Notes: a model not told the origin generated them from the sequence alone. Counted from the first letter of the stretch, positions 1-8,415 are shown. The stretch is DNA of 29,912 nt from SHLQ01 sp051011575 (GCA_051011575.1 JBPCTR010000172.1:1-29912), one strand, 5' to 3'. A program made the numbers and translations.

Positions 1-1032
1 GCCTCTCATGTTTTCGGGGGTTGCGAGGGGGACGATGCTCGACCGGATGTACACACTGATTGCATCGGCGGCCGACAACACCACGATTGCGCCGAACGCA
101 ACGACGAAGTTCGTGGTGAGGCCGAGGACCACAGTGGCAACGCCGAACACCCCCACACCAGTGAGCAGCAATCGACCGACGCGCCGTTTCAGCACGAACG
201 CGCTCAGCGTCAGGGTCATGGCGGCAGCACCGATGCCGTCGGCAGCGCGCAGCCAGCCGAGCCCCACCTCTCCGACCCCGAGCCGCTCTTCGGCGATCGC
301 CGGCAACAAGGCGGTCGCGCCGCCGAGCAGCACCGCGAACAGGTCGAGAAGGATCGCGGCCGACACGACGCGATTGCTGCGGATGTAGCGCATCCCCTCG
401 ATGGCATCGGAAAAAGCCTGGAACACCCCCGCAGGGGTATCGAGGCGGTCGATCTTCGACTTCGGCACGAACAGCAAGGAGATAGCGGCTGCCGCGAGAG
501 CGACCGCGCTGACCAGATAGGGCAATTCATCGGACACCACGGCCGCGAACCCTGCTGTCACCGGGCCGGCGATGATCGCAGTCTGTGCGACGAACGCCTT
601 CAGCGCGATGACCCGATCGAGGCTTGCCGGTGTGGCCAGATCGATCGGCATCGTTCGACTCGCGGGAGCGGCGAACGACCGCGCCGCGCCATACAGCGAG
701 ATCAGCGCGAAGAACGGCCACACCCGCGTGGGTTCGCTGCGGACATAAAGAAGAATCGCCAGCGCGATCGCGATCTGAACGGCGATTCCGATGCCGTAAA
801 CGACGCGCTTGTCGTAACGATCGACCACTGGTCCGCCGATGGGTGAGAGAAAGAAGACCGGCACGAACAGGGCCAGTCCGATGAGGCCGAGGTCCAGTTC
901 GCGTCCGGTGATGCCGAAAACCTGGTCACCGACGAAGGTCACCAGTCCGATAAACGCAAACGTGTGCCAGAAGTTGGCGACGAGCAGCGCCCGCAGGCCA
1001 CGGGGAAGGGCAATGCGCTCGTGTCTCGACAC
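1..1032 (-). CDS. MFS transporter (MFS_3/EntS-like exporter), C-terminus outside window
   Basis: Reading from the GTG at 1032 towards base 1 gives 344 codons without a stop, so the C-terminal end lies beyond the window. The protein is a run of hydrophobic helices. The cytoplasmic loop at about residues 66-77 (GGPVVDRYDKR) matches the conserved MFS loop between helices 2 and 3. The overall pattern resembles the MFS_3 group, which includes the enterobactin exporter EntS and related drug or siderophore exporters; these are proton-driven inner-membrane antiporters. An in-frame TAG four codons upstream of the GTG (1042-1044) fixes the start region, and GAGG immediately before the GTG is only a weak ribosome site. 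It is transcribed divergently from the secreted hydrolase at 1139. The substrate cannot be read from the sequence. Family assignment is confident; export rather than import is inference. Confidence 0.82.
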   Translation of the reverse strand, partial: MSRHERIALPRGLRALLVANFWHTFAFIGLVTFVGDQVFGITGRELDLGLIGLALFVPVFFLSPIGGPVVDRYDKRVVYGIGIAVQIAIALAILLYVRSEPTRVWPFFALISLYGAARSFAAPASRTMPIDLATPASLDRVIALKAFVAQTAIIAGPVTAGFAAVVSDELPYLVSAVALAAAAISLLFVPKSKIDRLDTPAGVFQAFSDAIEGMRYIRSNRVVSAAILLDLFAVLLGGATALLPAIAEERLGVGEVGLGWLRAADGIGAAAMTLTLSAFVLKRRVGRLLLTGVGVFGVATVVLGLTTNFVVAFGAIVVLSAADAISVYIRSSIVPLATPENMRG

Positions 1033-1105
1033 CTCGGGAGTCTACGAATCCGGCTGGTTCCGAAGTCTCTCGTTGAAATTCTCGTCGTACCTGCCGATCA
1101 TTCAC

Positions 1106-1130
1106 GTTACAAGTGTTACATTTGAGTTAC
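1106..1130 (+). promoter_or_regulatory. Three GTTAC repeats with extended -10 promoter element
   Basis: GTTAC occurs at 1106-1110, 1115-1119 and 1126-1130 in the short divergent region between the MFS gene and the secreted hydrolase. The middle copy lies inside TGTTACATT (1114-1122), which fits an extended -10 element (TGn followed by TACATT). No convincing -35 is visible. Transcription would start near 1129, about ten bases before the ATG at 1139. A similar TGTTACACT lies before the MscS gene, so this may be a recurring promoter type here. Confidence 0.35.
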
Positions 1131-1138
1131 ATCGCAAA

Positions 1139-2665
1139 ATGAACGACTCCAAACTGTACGCCGCTCGTCAAAGAATCACCGCACTCCTCGGCGCGTTCTT
1201 CGTGGGGCTTGCACTTCCCGTGATCATGGCCGCCAGTCCCGGCGATCGCGTCGCCACCATCGGATCCGATGCGCGCATCCTCGGCGAGCCTGGGCCTGGT
1301 CGCCTCGCCGGCGAACCCGCAGACTCGATCCCTCGGGCCCTCGCCAACGCCGACGAACCGTTCAATCCTTACGCAAGCCTCGAACGCGATGACGATGACA
1401 GCGACGACATCGATGATCGTGACAACGACGAGGACGACGCTTCCACAGCGACCGCGGTGCCGGACTCCCAGGTCGTCGGGGCTGGCGTCGCCAACCCTTC
1501 GACCACCGCTCCGGCCACCACGAGCATCGCCCCCACGACCTCTCGCCCGGCGCCCCGCAGCAACTCCTCCACGGCTACGACGGCCATCACGACCACAACA
1601 ACAACCACGGTGGCTCCCACAACCGCGGCGCCGACCACCGAGGCGTCAACTGCGGCCCCACCGGTGCCCGCCTCCAGCGGGTCCGGTGCGGGCGCGACCT
1701 ACATCGCTCCCACCGCCGGAACCAGGGTCCCGGTGTACGACACCGCTTGGCAGATGCTGGTCCGAGGCACCCCCGCTCAAGCCGATCAATACTTCAGCGC
1801 CCTCAAGAACAACGGATTCACCGGTGCGTGGGCAGGGGTGATCCACCACGCTCCAGCTACGTACAACACGAACTTCGCCGGCGGTGGGCGAGTCGGCAAC
1901 CTGACCAACGGCCAGGTGATGCTCACGCCCGAATACATCGCTCACGTCCGCAGCATGCTCGACGCCGCCGATCGACACGACATGAAGGTGGGCCTGGTTG
2001 TTGCCTGGCAGAACCTTTATCTCCCGGGCGGCGGCGCTGACAGCGGCTTGGCCATCAGCAACCAGGTTCGGGGAACGATCACGACCGCCAACGCCTACGC
2101 ATATGGCCAGCACATGGTCAACGCCTTCGGCGACCACCCCGCAGTGAGCATGTGGGTCTTCGGTGGCGACGCCGGCACCAACAACACCTCGGCGAACATC
2201 GAGGTCTGGCGCCAGATGGCATCGGGCGTGAAGGACGCTGGCAGTCGCATCGCCATCACGTATCACACGCCGACCAGCGAGTTCGACCAGCTCAACTACG
2301 CGGGCGAGTGGTGGCTCGACTTCGTGGCGCCCGAAACGGGCCACGCCCAGGACGCAGCAACCACCGAAGCCGAGCTGCGTACGGCGAAATCCGTGTACGG
2401 CATCCCCGTCTGGCAGGGCGAGCCGCGGTACTTCAACATCAACTTCGACTGGGTGAACGCCACATTCCGCAATCCGGGCGTGGCCGAGGTGCGAGCCGAT
2501 GCCCAAGCGGCCGAGAACGCCGGCGTAAGCGGCTACGTGTATGGAGACGCCGGCCGCTGGACATGGTGCGCCGGATTCGGAGATTCGACCCCGTGCAATG
2601 CCAACAACATCGCGGCTTCCTTCGGCGGTGGCGAGCAGGCAGTGATCGAGGTCTTCCGCACCTAG
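1139..2665 (+). CDS. Secreted apiosidase-like glycoside hydrolase (DUF4038-type) with Asp-rich and Thr-rich linker
   Basis: A 508-residue protein starting at the ATG at 1139; the open frame runs further upstream, but this Met begins a clear signal peptide (basic residues, then a hydrophobic stretch at about 16-31 ending near AAS). An acidic stretch (about 82-101, mostly Asp) and a Thr/Ser/Pro/Ala-rich linker (about 102-185) follow, then a catalytic domain (about 190-505). The domain has the landmarks of the DUF4038 apiosidase-like TIM barrel (GH140 and relatives): DTAW at 201-204, MWVFGGD at 338-344, ITYHTP at 373-378, and QGEPRY at 426-431 whose Glu428 is a likely catalytic residue. Asp344 is a candidate acid/base. 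GH140 enzymes remove apiose side chains from plant rhamnogalacturonan II; substrates of most relatives are unknown. No cell-wall sorting signal or C-terminal anchor is visible, so release into the medium is likely. Confidence 0.78.
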   Translation: MNDSKLYAARQRITALLGAFFVGLALPVIMAASPGDRVATIGSDARILGEPGPGRLAGEPADSIPRALANADEPFNPYASLERDDDDSDDIDDRDNDEDDASTATAVPDSQVVGAGVANPSTTAPATTSIAPTTSRPAPRSNSSTATTAITTTTTTTVAPTTAAPTTEASTAAPPVPASSGSGAGATYIAPTAGTRVPVYDTAWQMLVRGTPAQADQYFSALKNNGFTGAWAGVIHHAPATYNTNFAGGGRVGNLTNGQVMLTPEYIAHVRSMLDAADRHDMKVGLVVAWQNLYLPGGGADSGLAISNQVRGTITTANAYAYGQHMVNAFGDHPAVSMWVFGGDAGTNNTSANIEVWRQMASGVKDAGSRIAITYHTPTSEFDQLNYAGEWWLDFVAPETGHAQDAATTEAELRTAKSVYGIPVWQGEPRYFNINFDWVNATFRNPGVAEVRADAQAAENAGVSGYVYGDAGRWTWCAGFGDSTPCNANNIAASFGGGEQAVIEVFRT

Positions 2666-2715
2666 GAAGCCCGACCGCAACCACCACTGTTCTGGTCGTG
2701 GCTATTGTGTCGCTC

Positions 2716-3246
2716 GTGTCGGTGCTCTTGCTCAACGCCTCCTATGAACCTCTGCGCGTGATTTCCTGGCAGCGCGCGATCTGTCTCCAGCTGGCCGACC
2801 GGGCCGATCTCGTCGAGTCCGTCCCCGATCGAACCATCAACTCGAGCGGCGGTCACCAGTTCCCCTGGCCTGCCGTTCTCCGCCTTCGCGACATGGTGAT
2901 CATCCCCTTCCGTCGGGAGGCAACGCCCATCACGCGCCGAGGCTTGATGGCCCGCGATTCTGGCTGCTGCCAGAAGGCCGGATGCCGCAAGCGCGGCGCC
3001 ACGATGGATCATCTCGTGCCCCGTTCCCGCGGAGGCGGGCACAGTTGGCACAACGTTGTTCTGATGTGCGCAGAGCACAACAATGCCAAAGGCGATCGAA
3101 CGCTCGACGAACTCGGCTGGACACTGAAGCAGAGTCCCGTCATGCCGACATTCGAAAGTCTCCTCCTCGATCGCGCCACCGTCCTCCCGCAGTGGCGAAA
3201 CTGGCTACGATTCGAACACTCCGCGTCATTCGCCGCCACCGCCTGA
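2716..3246 (+). CDS. HNH endonuclease
   Basis: A 176-residue protein that opens with LLLNASYEPL, the usual start of a widespread actinobacterial and cyanobacterial HNH family. In-frame GTG codons at 2707, 2716 and 2722 are all possible starts; 2716 gives the family's usual N-terminal length, but no strong ribosome site decides it. The HNH core is at about 98-127: Asp98-His99, Asn113, and the closing HNNAKGD segment. The zinc knuckle pairs C85 and C90 with C118, while the fourth position, usually Cys, is His121. The HNH fold cuts DNA with one metal ion; this standalone family has no settled cellular role and is not obviously part of a restriction system here, since no methylase is adjacent. 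It lies 50 bases after the secreted hydrolase. Confidence 0.85.
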   Translation: MSVLLLNASYEPLRVISWQRAICLQLADRADLVESVPDRTINSSGGHQFPWPAVLRLRDMVIIPFRREATPITRRGLMARDSGCCQKAGCRKRGATMDHLVPRSRGGGHSWHNVVLMCAEHNNAKGDRTLDELGWTLKQSPVMPTFESLLLDRATVLPQWRNWLRFEHSASFAATA

Positions 3247-3262
3247 GAAATTATTTCAGTTC

Positions 3263-3271
3263 TGTTACACT
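3263..3271 (+). promoter_or_regulatory. Extended -10 promoter element upstream of the mscS-type gene
   Basis: TGTTACACT fits an extended -10 element (TGn, then TACACT). It lies in an unusually AT-rich stretch (3247-3290) between the HNH gene and the channel gene, about 55 bases before the chosen start codon. A second GTTAC follows at 3283-3287. There is no recognisable -35 at the right distance. The element shares eight of nine bases with TGTTACATT upstream of the secreted hydrolase. Confidence 0.35.
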
Positions 3272-3325
3272 CGTGTCGATTCGTTACGAAGTGAACCGCG
3301 CGGGCGTGTGGGGAGCCGGAACGGG

Positions 3326-4198
3326 GTGGACGCGAACATTCTCGAGCAGAGTCTCGGGATCCGCTGGGACAGCGCCGCCGTTCTCTACGAGGGCGGACCA
3401 ATTGTCGTCCGACTCTTCGGACTCTCACTCATGTCGTTTATCGCGGCCCGACTCGTCAAAAGAGCGATACGCCGCATCGACGACGAGCGCACTCGGCGTC
3501 AACTCGACTTCTTTGCGCCCAAGATCGTTCGCGTCCTCGTGATCGCCGCCGGCCTCGAAGTGGCCGGCATCGACATCACGGGGATGGCCGCCGTGCTCAC
3601 GACCGTTGGGTTCACGGGTGCGGTCGTCTTCACCCCACTCGGCCAGAACATGGTGGCAGGCCTGATCACGACGCTCGACGCGATGTACGAAATCGGCGAT
3701 GTGATCGAAGTCGAGGGCGTTCACGGAACCGTGATCAGCCGGTCACTCCTCCGCATCGAGCTCGCCATGCCCGATGGCACGACCGCGTGGGTTCCCAACA
3801 AGGCCCTCTCCGAGACACGCACCCTCAACCACACCCGGCTGGGCGGATACCGAATCTCGGTCCTCATCCCGCTCGACCACTCCCCCGACCGAGCGCTTGC
3901 GACCCGAGTCATGAACGAGGTCGTGGCCGGTTTCGAGTGGTCGGCTCCCAACCGGCCCCCATTCGTGTGTTTCGAGGAGGTTGCTGGCGAAGCCACGATC
4001 TTCCGGGTCTACGCCTGGATCACCGACCGCACCACCGAGCCGATCTATCGCTCGCTCATGCTCACGGGACTGGTCGAGCGCCTCGAAGACGTCGGGCTTT
4101 CGGTGGGCCACACGACGAATCTCTCCATGTACGCACCGGGCGAACACGCTCCCAGCGGGAGCGGTGGGCACACCTTGCGCAGCGGTTTGCGGTCGTAG
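3326..4198 (+). CDS. Small-conductance mechanosensitive channel family protein (MscS)
   Basis: About 290 residues when started at the GTG at 3326, preceded by GGGGAG at 3310-3315; an in-frame GTG at 3308 would add six residues and has no ribosome site. Hydrophobic segments at about 27-42 and 66-82 are followed by a Gly/Ala-rich pore-lining helix at about 92-118 (GFTGAVVFTPLGQNMVAG) and the MscS beta domain at about 119-180, with GDVIEVEGVHGTV and the VPNKAL segment that corresponds to the usual IPN motif. A C-terminal alpha/beta domain runs to the end. MscS channels open when membrane tension rises and release solutes during hypo-osmotic shock. The pore helix is less Gly/Ala-regular than in E. 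coli MscS (it contains FTPLG), so conductance may differ. The gene ends 12 bases from the convergent decarboxylase gene, with no visible terminator between them. Confidence 0.85.
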   Translation: MDANILEQSLGIRWDSAAVLYEGGPIVVRLFGLSLMSFIAARLVKRAIRRIDDERTRRQLDFFAPKIVRVLVIAAGLEVAGIDITGMAAVLTTVGFTGAVVFTPLGQNMVAGLITTLDAMYEIGDVIEVEGVHGTVISRSLLRIELAMPDGTTAWVPNKALSETRTLNHTRLGGYRISVLIPLDHSPDRALATRVMNEVVAGFEWSAPNRPPFVCFEEVAGEATIFRVYAWITDRTTEPIYRSLMLTGLVERLEDVGLSVGHTTNLSMYAPGEHAPSGSGGHTLRSGLRS

Positions 4199-4210
4199 CG
4201 GGCCGACAAG

Positions 4211-5563
4211 TCAGGAGTCCAGTAATGATGACAGTGCTACGAGCGAAGCGATGGATTCGCCGACATCGACGTCGGTTGTTGCTTCTCCGGACACGCTGAT
4301 TCTCATCACCGTGCGGTCGGCCCACACCGACGCGCCTGCCCACAGGGTGCCATCGGTGTGCACCGCATTGATCAGCGCCTGCGTCGCCTCGTCGGAATCG
4401 AGGCTCACCAACACCTGATTGAGAACCACATCGTTGTGCACGGTGAAGCCAGCAGCGGCCAGCTCCTCGGCGAATCGACGCGCGTGGGCGCAGCAACGGT
4501 CGATGAGGTCGGAAACCCCACTCCGGCCCAGCGATTTGAGCACCGCCCACGTCTCGATTCCCCGAGCGCGCTGGCTCATGTCGGGCGCACGCTGAACCGG
4601 CTCGAGGCGCGAACTTCCGGGAAGATACGGCGCTCCCACCTGAAAGGTGCGAGCCATGTCGGCGGGATCCCTGACGACCGCCACCGCCGAGTCGTACGTG
4701 GTGTTCAACCACTTGTGCATATCGGTCGCCCACGAATCCGCTCGGTTCATTCCCGCCGCCAGGTGCCGAGTCGACGGCGACGCCGCGGCCCACAAGCCGA
4801 AAGCACCATCGACATGAATCCAGGAGGGAGAGCCCTCGAAGTGGTCGGCTACGGCGTCGAAGCCGTCGCACGCGCCGCTGTTCACGTTGCCGGCCTGGAG
4901 CACAACGAGCGTGGGCGCTCCCGCGGCCGGTAGAGATTTCACGTCGATTCGACCCTGGTCGTCCGAGGTCACCGAGACGACCGCGTCGCGACCGATGCCC
5001 ACATAGCTCAGTGCCTTGGTCACACTCGAGTGCGCCGCTGAACTCACCACGACGCGCACCTCGGGTGAACCCCGCAAGCCGTTCTGCACAGAATCCCAGC
5101 CCATGTCGTGCAAAAGTCGGTCTCGCGCAATGGCCAAACACATGTTGTTCGCAGCCGATGTGCCGCTCACGAACGAGTGCTGGCTGCTGGCCGGCAGGCC
5201 GAACAACTCGGTGAGCCAGCCGCCGGCCACCGTGTCGAGCACGGCAGCCACAGGCGACATCACTCCCATGGCTGCGTTCTGATCCCAAGCGGCGCTCATC
5301 CAGGATGCCGCCAGACCCGCGGGGTGCACGCCACCGGTCACAAAGCCGAAGTAGCGCCCACCCGTACTGGCCACGGTCGCGGGTGCCCCGACCTCGCCGA
5401 GCTGCGCAATGACCTCGGCCGCGGCGGCGGGCTCGTCGGGCAGCGCCTCGACGAACTCATTCAGCCCCAGCACGGCCGCCTCGTCGGGAAAGACACCTCG
5501 AGCGTCGACCGTGCGCCGATACGCGATGGCGCGAGCTGCGGCTTCCGCGAGAACTTCGTCCAT
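4211..5563 (-). CDS. PLP-dependent group II amino-acid decarboxylase family protein
   Basis: A 450-residue protein of the aromatic-L-amino-acid/glutamate decarboxylase fold. The cofactor residues are visible: His178 (SSAAHSS, stacks on the PLP ring), Asp252 in HVDGAFG (contacts the pyridine nitrogen) and Lys284 in DMHKWLN (Schiff base). The N-terminal region with GGRYFGFVTGG (68-78) and SGTSAANN (133-140, phosphate binding) also fits. Members decarboxylate aromatic amino acids, glutamate, aspartate or diamino acids; a minority are aldehyde synthases or have other activities, and the substrate cannot be read here. It begins 33 bases after atpC on the same strand, so it is probably cotranscribed with the ATP synthase operon, although no functional link is known. 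The ribosome site is weak. Confidence 0.87.
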   Translation of the reverse strand: MDEVLAEAAARAIAYRRTVDARGVFPDEAAVLGLNEFVEALPDEPAAAAEVIAQLGEVGAPATVASTGGRYFGFVTGGVHPAGLAASWMSAAWDQNAAMGVMSPVAAVLDTVAGGWLTELFGLPASSQHSFVSGTSAANNMCLAIARDRLLHDMGWDSVQNGLRGSPEVRVVVSSAAHSSVTKALSYVGIGRDAVVSVTSDDQGRIDVKSLPAAGAPTLVVLQAGNVNSGACDGFDAVADHFEGSPSWIHVDGAFGLWAAASPSTRHLAAGMNRADSWATDMHKWLNTTYDSAVAVVRDPADMARTFQVGAPYLPGSSRLEPVQRAPDMSQRARGIETWAVLKSLGRSGVSDLIDRCCAHARRFAEELAAAGFTVHNDVVLNQVLVSLDSDEATQALINAVHTDGTLWAGASVWADRTVMRISVSGEATTDVDVGESIASLVALSSLLDS

Positions 5564-5596
5564 GTCTGCCGACGCTACCGGAGCGCCGGAGGCTCG

Positions 5597-5995
5597 TTAC
5601 ACGCCGACCGCTTCGCCGGTGGCAACACTCAAGCGGATCAGGGCTCGCTCGAGCGAACTCTGCGCGTCCTCGTCGTCGGCGTCGGCGGCGATCGCGGCCT
5701 CCGCCCTCGACCGGGCGGCCTCGGCGCGTGAGATGTCGATCTCGTCCTTCGCCTCGGAGACGTCCGACAGAATCGTCACCTTCTCGTTCGCCATCTGCAC
5801 AAACCCCTGGTGAAGCGCGAACGCCGTGGTCTCGCCACCATCTATCACCCGGGCCGCGCTCACCTGGAGTACACCGATGAACGGCACATGGCCCGATAGA
5901 AATGCCAGCTCTCCACCACCGACCGTACGTACGATCACCATCTCGGCTTCACCCGAGTAGGTGATTCGCTCCGGCGAGACGACCTCGACCTGCAT
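5597..5995 (-). CDS. atpC: ATP synthase F1 subunit epsilon
   Basis: A 132-residue protein that opens with MQVEVVSPERITYSGEAEM, the characteristic first beta strands of the epsilon sandwich domain. GHVPFIGVL (about 35-43) and the LHQGFVQMANEKVTIL segment (about 62-77) complete that domain, followed by an Ala/Glu/Arg-rich helical hairpin (about 88-125). Epsilon joins gamma to the c-ring and can inhibit ATP hydrolysis through its C-terminal helices. Its ATG shares one base with the TGA of atpD (TGATG), so translation is coupled. It is the last ATP synthase gene of the operon, and the decarboxylase gene follows directly. Confidence 0.97.
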   Translation of the reverse strand: MQVEVVSPERITYSGEAEMVIVRTVGGGELAFLSGHVPFIGVLQVSAARVIDGGETTAFALHQGFVQMANEKVTILSDVSEAKDEIDISRAEAARSRAEAAIAADADDEDAQSSLERALIRLSVATGEAVGV

Positions 5996-7455
5996 CAGGC
6001 AGATGCCTCGAGCTCGGCGGCCTTGCGAATGGCCTCGTCGGCACCGCCGACCATGTAGAACGCCTGCTCGGGCAGGTGATCGAGCTCGCCGGTGAGGAGT
6101 GCCTCGAAGCTGTTGATCGTCTCCTCGAGCGAGGTGAACACACCGGGCTGGCCGGTGAAGACCTCAGCGACGAACATCGGCTGGCTCAGGAATCGCTGAA
6201 CCTTGCGAGCACGATCGACGGTGATTCGATCTTCTTCGGTGAGCTCGTCGAGACCGAGGATCGCGATGATGTCCTGGAGCTCCTTGTAGCGCTGGAGCAC
6301 CTCCTGCACCCGACGAGCGATGTTGTAGTGCCTGTCACCCACGACCTCGGGCTGGAGAATCGTGGAGGTTGATGCGAGCGGATCCACTGCCGGGTAGATA
6401 CCCAGCGCCGCAATGTCACGGCTCAGCTCGGTTGTACCGTCGAAGTGGGTGAACGAGGTGAACGGTGCCGGATCGGTGTAGTCATCGGCGGGCACGTACA
6501 CGGCCTGGAGCGACGTGATCGACTTGCCCTGGGTTGATGTGATGCGCTCCTGGAGCTCGCCCATCTCGTCGGCGAGGGTGGGCTGGTAACCCACGGCTGA
6601 TGGCATCCGGCCGAGGAGCGTGGACACCTCTGATCCTGCCTGCACGAAGCGGAAGATGTTGTCGATGAACAACAGCACATCCTGGTTCTGCACATCTCGG
6701 AAGTACTCGGCCATGGTCACACCGGCAAGGCCGACCCGCAGGCGAACGCCTGGTGGCTCGTCCATCTGCCCGAACACGAGGGCGGCCTTGGACAGCACCG
6801 TGGCGGCGTCTTCGCCGGCACCCATCTTGGCCTCGCCCATCTCGATGAAGAGGTCGGTTCCCTCACGGGTGCGCTCGCCGACACCGGCGAACACCGACAC
6901 ACCACCGTGATTGGAGGCGACTCGGGTGATCATTTCCTGGATGAGCACGGTCTTTCCCACGCCGGCTCCACCGAACAGGCCGATCTTGCCACCCTCCTTG
7001 TAGGGGGTGAGCAGATCGATGACCTTGATACCGGTCTCGAACATCTTCGTGGACGGCTCGAGGGAGTCGAACGAGGGTGCGGGGCGGTGAATGTCCCAGC
7101 GGGTCTCGATTTCGACCTCGGACGCCGGCACGTCGAGGGGTTCGCCCATGACGTTCCAGACGTGACCGAGGGTGGCCTCGCCTACCGGCATCTGCATGCC
7201 ATGACCGGTGTTGTGCACGATCGCACCGCGGGTGAGGCCATCGGTGGGTTTCATGGAGATCGCTCGAACACGATTGTCGCCGATCTGTTGGGCGACCTCG
7301 AGCGGCACGATCACCTCTTCACCCTCCAGTTCGATGGTGAGGGTGAGCTGCCGGTTGATCTCGGGCAGATGCCCGGCGGGGAATTGCGCGTCGACCACAG
7401 GGCCCGCGATGCCGACGACTCGGCCTGGCTTCAGTTCTGGTTCGGTCACGGTCAT
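5995..7455 (-). CDS. atpD: ATP synthase F1 subunit beta
   Basis: A 486-residue catalytic subunit. The Walker A loop GGAGVGKT is at 162-169, GERTREG with the catalytic Glu/Arg is at 193-199, the Walker B-type LLFIDNIFRF segment lies near 260, and the DELTEED lever is near 400. It catalyses ATP synthesis and hydrolysis in the alpha3-beta3 hexamer on the cytoplasmic side. Its ATG overlaps the atpG stop by four bases (ATGA), and its stop overlaps the atpC start by one base. Beta carries FIDNIFRFVQAG where many species have FIDNIFRFTQAG, a minor change. Confidence 0.99.
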   Translation of the reverse strand: MTVTEPELKPGRVVGIAGPVVDAQFPAGHLPEINRQLTLTIELEGEEVIVPLEVAQQIGDNRVRAISMKPTDGLTRGAIVHNTGHGMQMPVGEATLGHVWNVMGEPLDVPASEVEIETRWDIHRPAPSFDSLEPSTKMFETGIKVIDLLTPYKEGGKIGLFGGAGVGKTVLIQEMITRVASNHGGVSVFAGVGERTREGTDLFIEMGEAKMGAGEDAATVLSKAALVFGQMDEPPGVRLRVGLAGVTMAEYFRDVQNQDVLLFIDNIFRFVQAGSEVSTLLGRMPSAVGYQPTLADEMGELQERITSTQGKSITSLQAVYVPADDYTDPAPFTSFTHFDGTTELSRDIAALGIYPAVDPLASTSTILQPEVVGDRHYNIARRVQEVLQRYKELQDIIAILGLDELTEEDRITVDRARKVQRFLSQPMFVAEVFTGQPGVFTSLEETINSFEALLTGELDHLPEQAFYMVGGADEAIRKAAELEASA

Positions 7456-8402
7456 GCCGTTGCGCCTTCCATGTGTTCGAGAATTGTTGCGATTGTGTCA
7501 TCGCCACCGTCGTCGCCGAGCGCCTCAGCGCCACTGACGATCTCCATGATCTCGGTGGTGATAGCGGCCTGACGGGCCTGGTTCATCTCACGAGAGAGCT
7601 TGACGATGAGGTCTTCTGCATTGTCCGTGGCGGCTTTCATGGCCCGCTGGCGGTTGGCATGCTCGGACGCCGCTGACTCGAGCATCGCCGAATAGAGGCG
7701 CGACTCCATGTAGCGGGGAAGAAGTGACTCCAGCACGCCATCGGCAGAGGGTTCGAATTCGAACGCCGACAGCGCTTCGGCCGACGCTCGCTCGGTCTCG
7801 GCCATGGCACTCGTGCTCTCGAGCGGTAGGTACCGTCGCGCGGTGACGCGTTGCGTTCCCATCGTGACGAACTCGGTGTAGATCAGCTCGACGCGATCGA
7901 GCTCGCCGCTCGTGAACATTTCGACGACGCGGTCGGCCACTTCGCGAGCGTTCTCATATGTGGGCGTATCGCTCATCCCGGTGTACGAAGCGTCGATCCG
8001 ATAATTCCGGAAGCTGAAGTAATCGTGCGCCTTCTTACCGATCAGGATGAGTGCGTAATCGGCGCCGTCCGTGCGAGCGGCGTCGAGCTGGCGCTCTGCT
8101 GCTCGAATCACCGAGGCGTTGTACGCGCCCGCAAGCCCGCGGTCGGATGTGATCGCGATGATCCCGACGCGTTTCGCCGACTCGGCCTCACGGAGGAGGG
8201 GGTGATCGACCTGGGCACCACCGGCAGCCAGATTCTCGATCACGTCGGTGATCTGGGTCGAGTAAGGCTTGGCCTCATTGGCTCGCTGCATCGCCTTGAC
8301 CACCCGGGTCGCCGCGATGAGCTCCATCGCGCGCGTGATCTTCTTGGTCGACTGCACGCTGCCGATCCGGCGTCGGAGTTCGCGTTCCTTTGCTCCTGGC
8401 AT
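7452..8402 (-). CDS. atpG: ATP synthase F1 subunit gamma
   Basis: A 316-residue central-shaft subunit. The N-terminal coiled-coil helix has the family signature (LRRRIGSVQSTKKITRAMEL, about 9-28). The matching C-terminal helix (MKAATDNAEDLIVKLSREMN, about 254-273) continues into ITTEIMEIVSGAEAL. The Rossmann-like middle part includes ITSDRGLAGAYN (about 78-89). A short acidic tail follows the usual C-terminus, making it somewhat longer than E. coli gamma. Rotation of gamma couples proton flow to catalysis. It lies 13 bases after atpA with a poor ribosome site, suggesting coupled or reinitiated translation. Confidence 0.98.
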   Translation of the reverse strand: MPGAKERELRRRIGSVQSTKKITRAMELIAATRVVKAMQRANEAKPYSTQITDVIENLAAGGAQVDHPLLREAESAKRVGIIAITSDRGLAGAYNASVIRAAERQLDAARTDGADYALILIGKKAHDYFSFRNYRIDASYTGMSDTPTYENAREVADRVVEMFTSGELDRVELIYTEFVTMGTQRVTARRYLPLESTSAMAETERASAEALSAFEFEPSADGVLESLLPRYMESRLYSAMLESAASEHANRQRAMKAATDNAEDLIVKLSREMNQARQAAITTEIMEIVSGAEALGDDGGDDTIATILEHMEGATA

Positions 8403-8415
8403 CGATTATCTCAGC

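Noticed and set aside
839..1138. N-terminal extension of the secreted hydrolase to 839
   Set aside because: It would overlap the start of the divergent MFS gene and place the signal peptide in the middle of the protein.
1550..1680. Thr-coding repeats in the hydrolase gene as a possible tandem repeat array
   Set aside because: Irregular ACC/ACG/ACA codons of a low-complexity linker without a fixed repeat unit.
1646..2680. Minus-strand open frame of 344 codons opposite the secreted hydrolase
   Set aside because: The plus-strand protein has a signal peptide and clear catalytic motifs; the minus product resembles nothing and has shadow-like composition.
2716..4198. HNH gene plus channel gene as a small defence system
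   Set aside because: The HNH family is a common standalone type, and the MscS-type protein has normal channel features and its own promoter-like element; nothing links them functionally.
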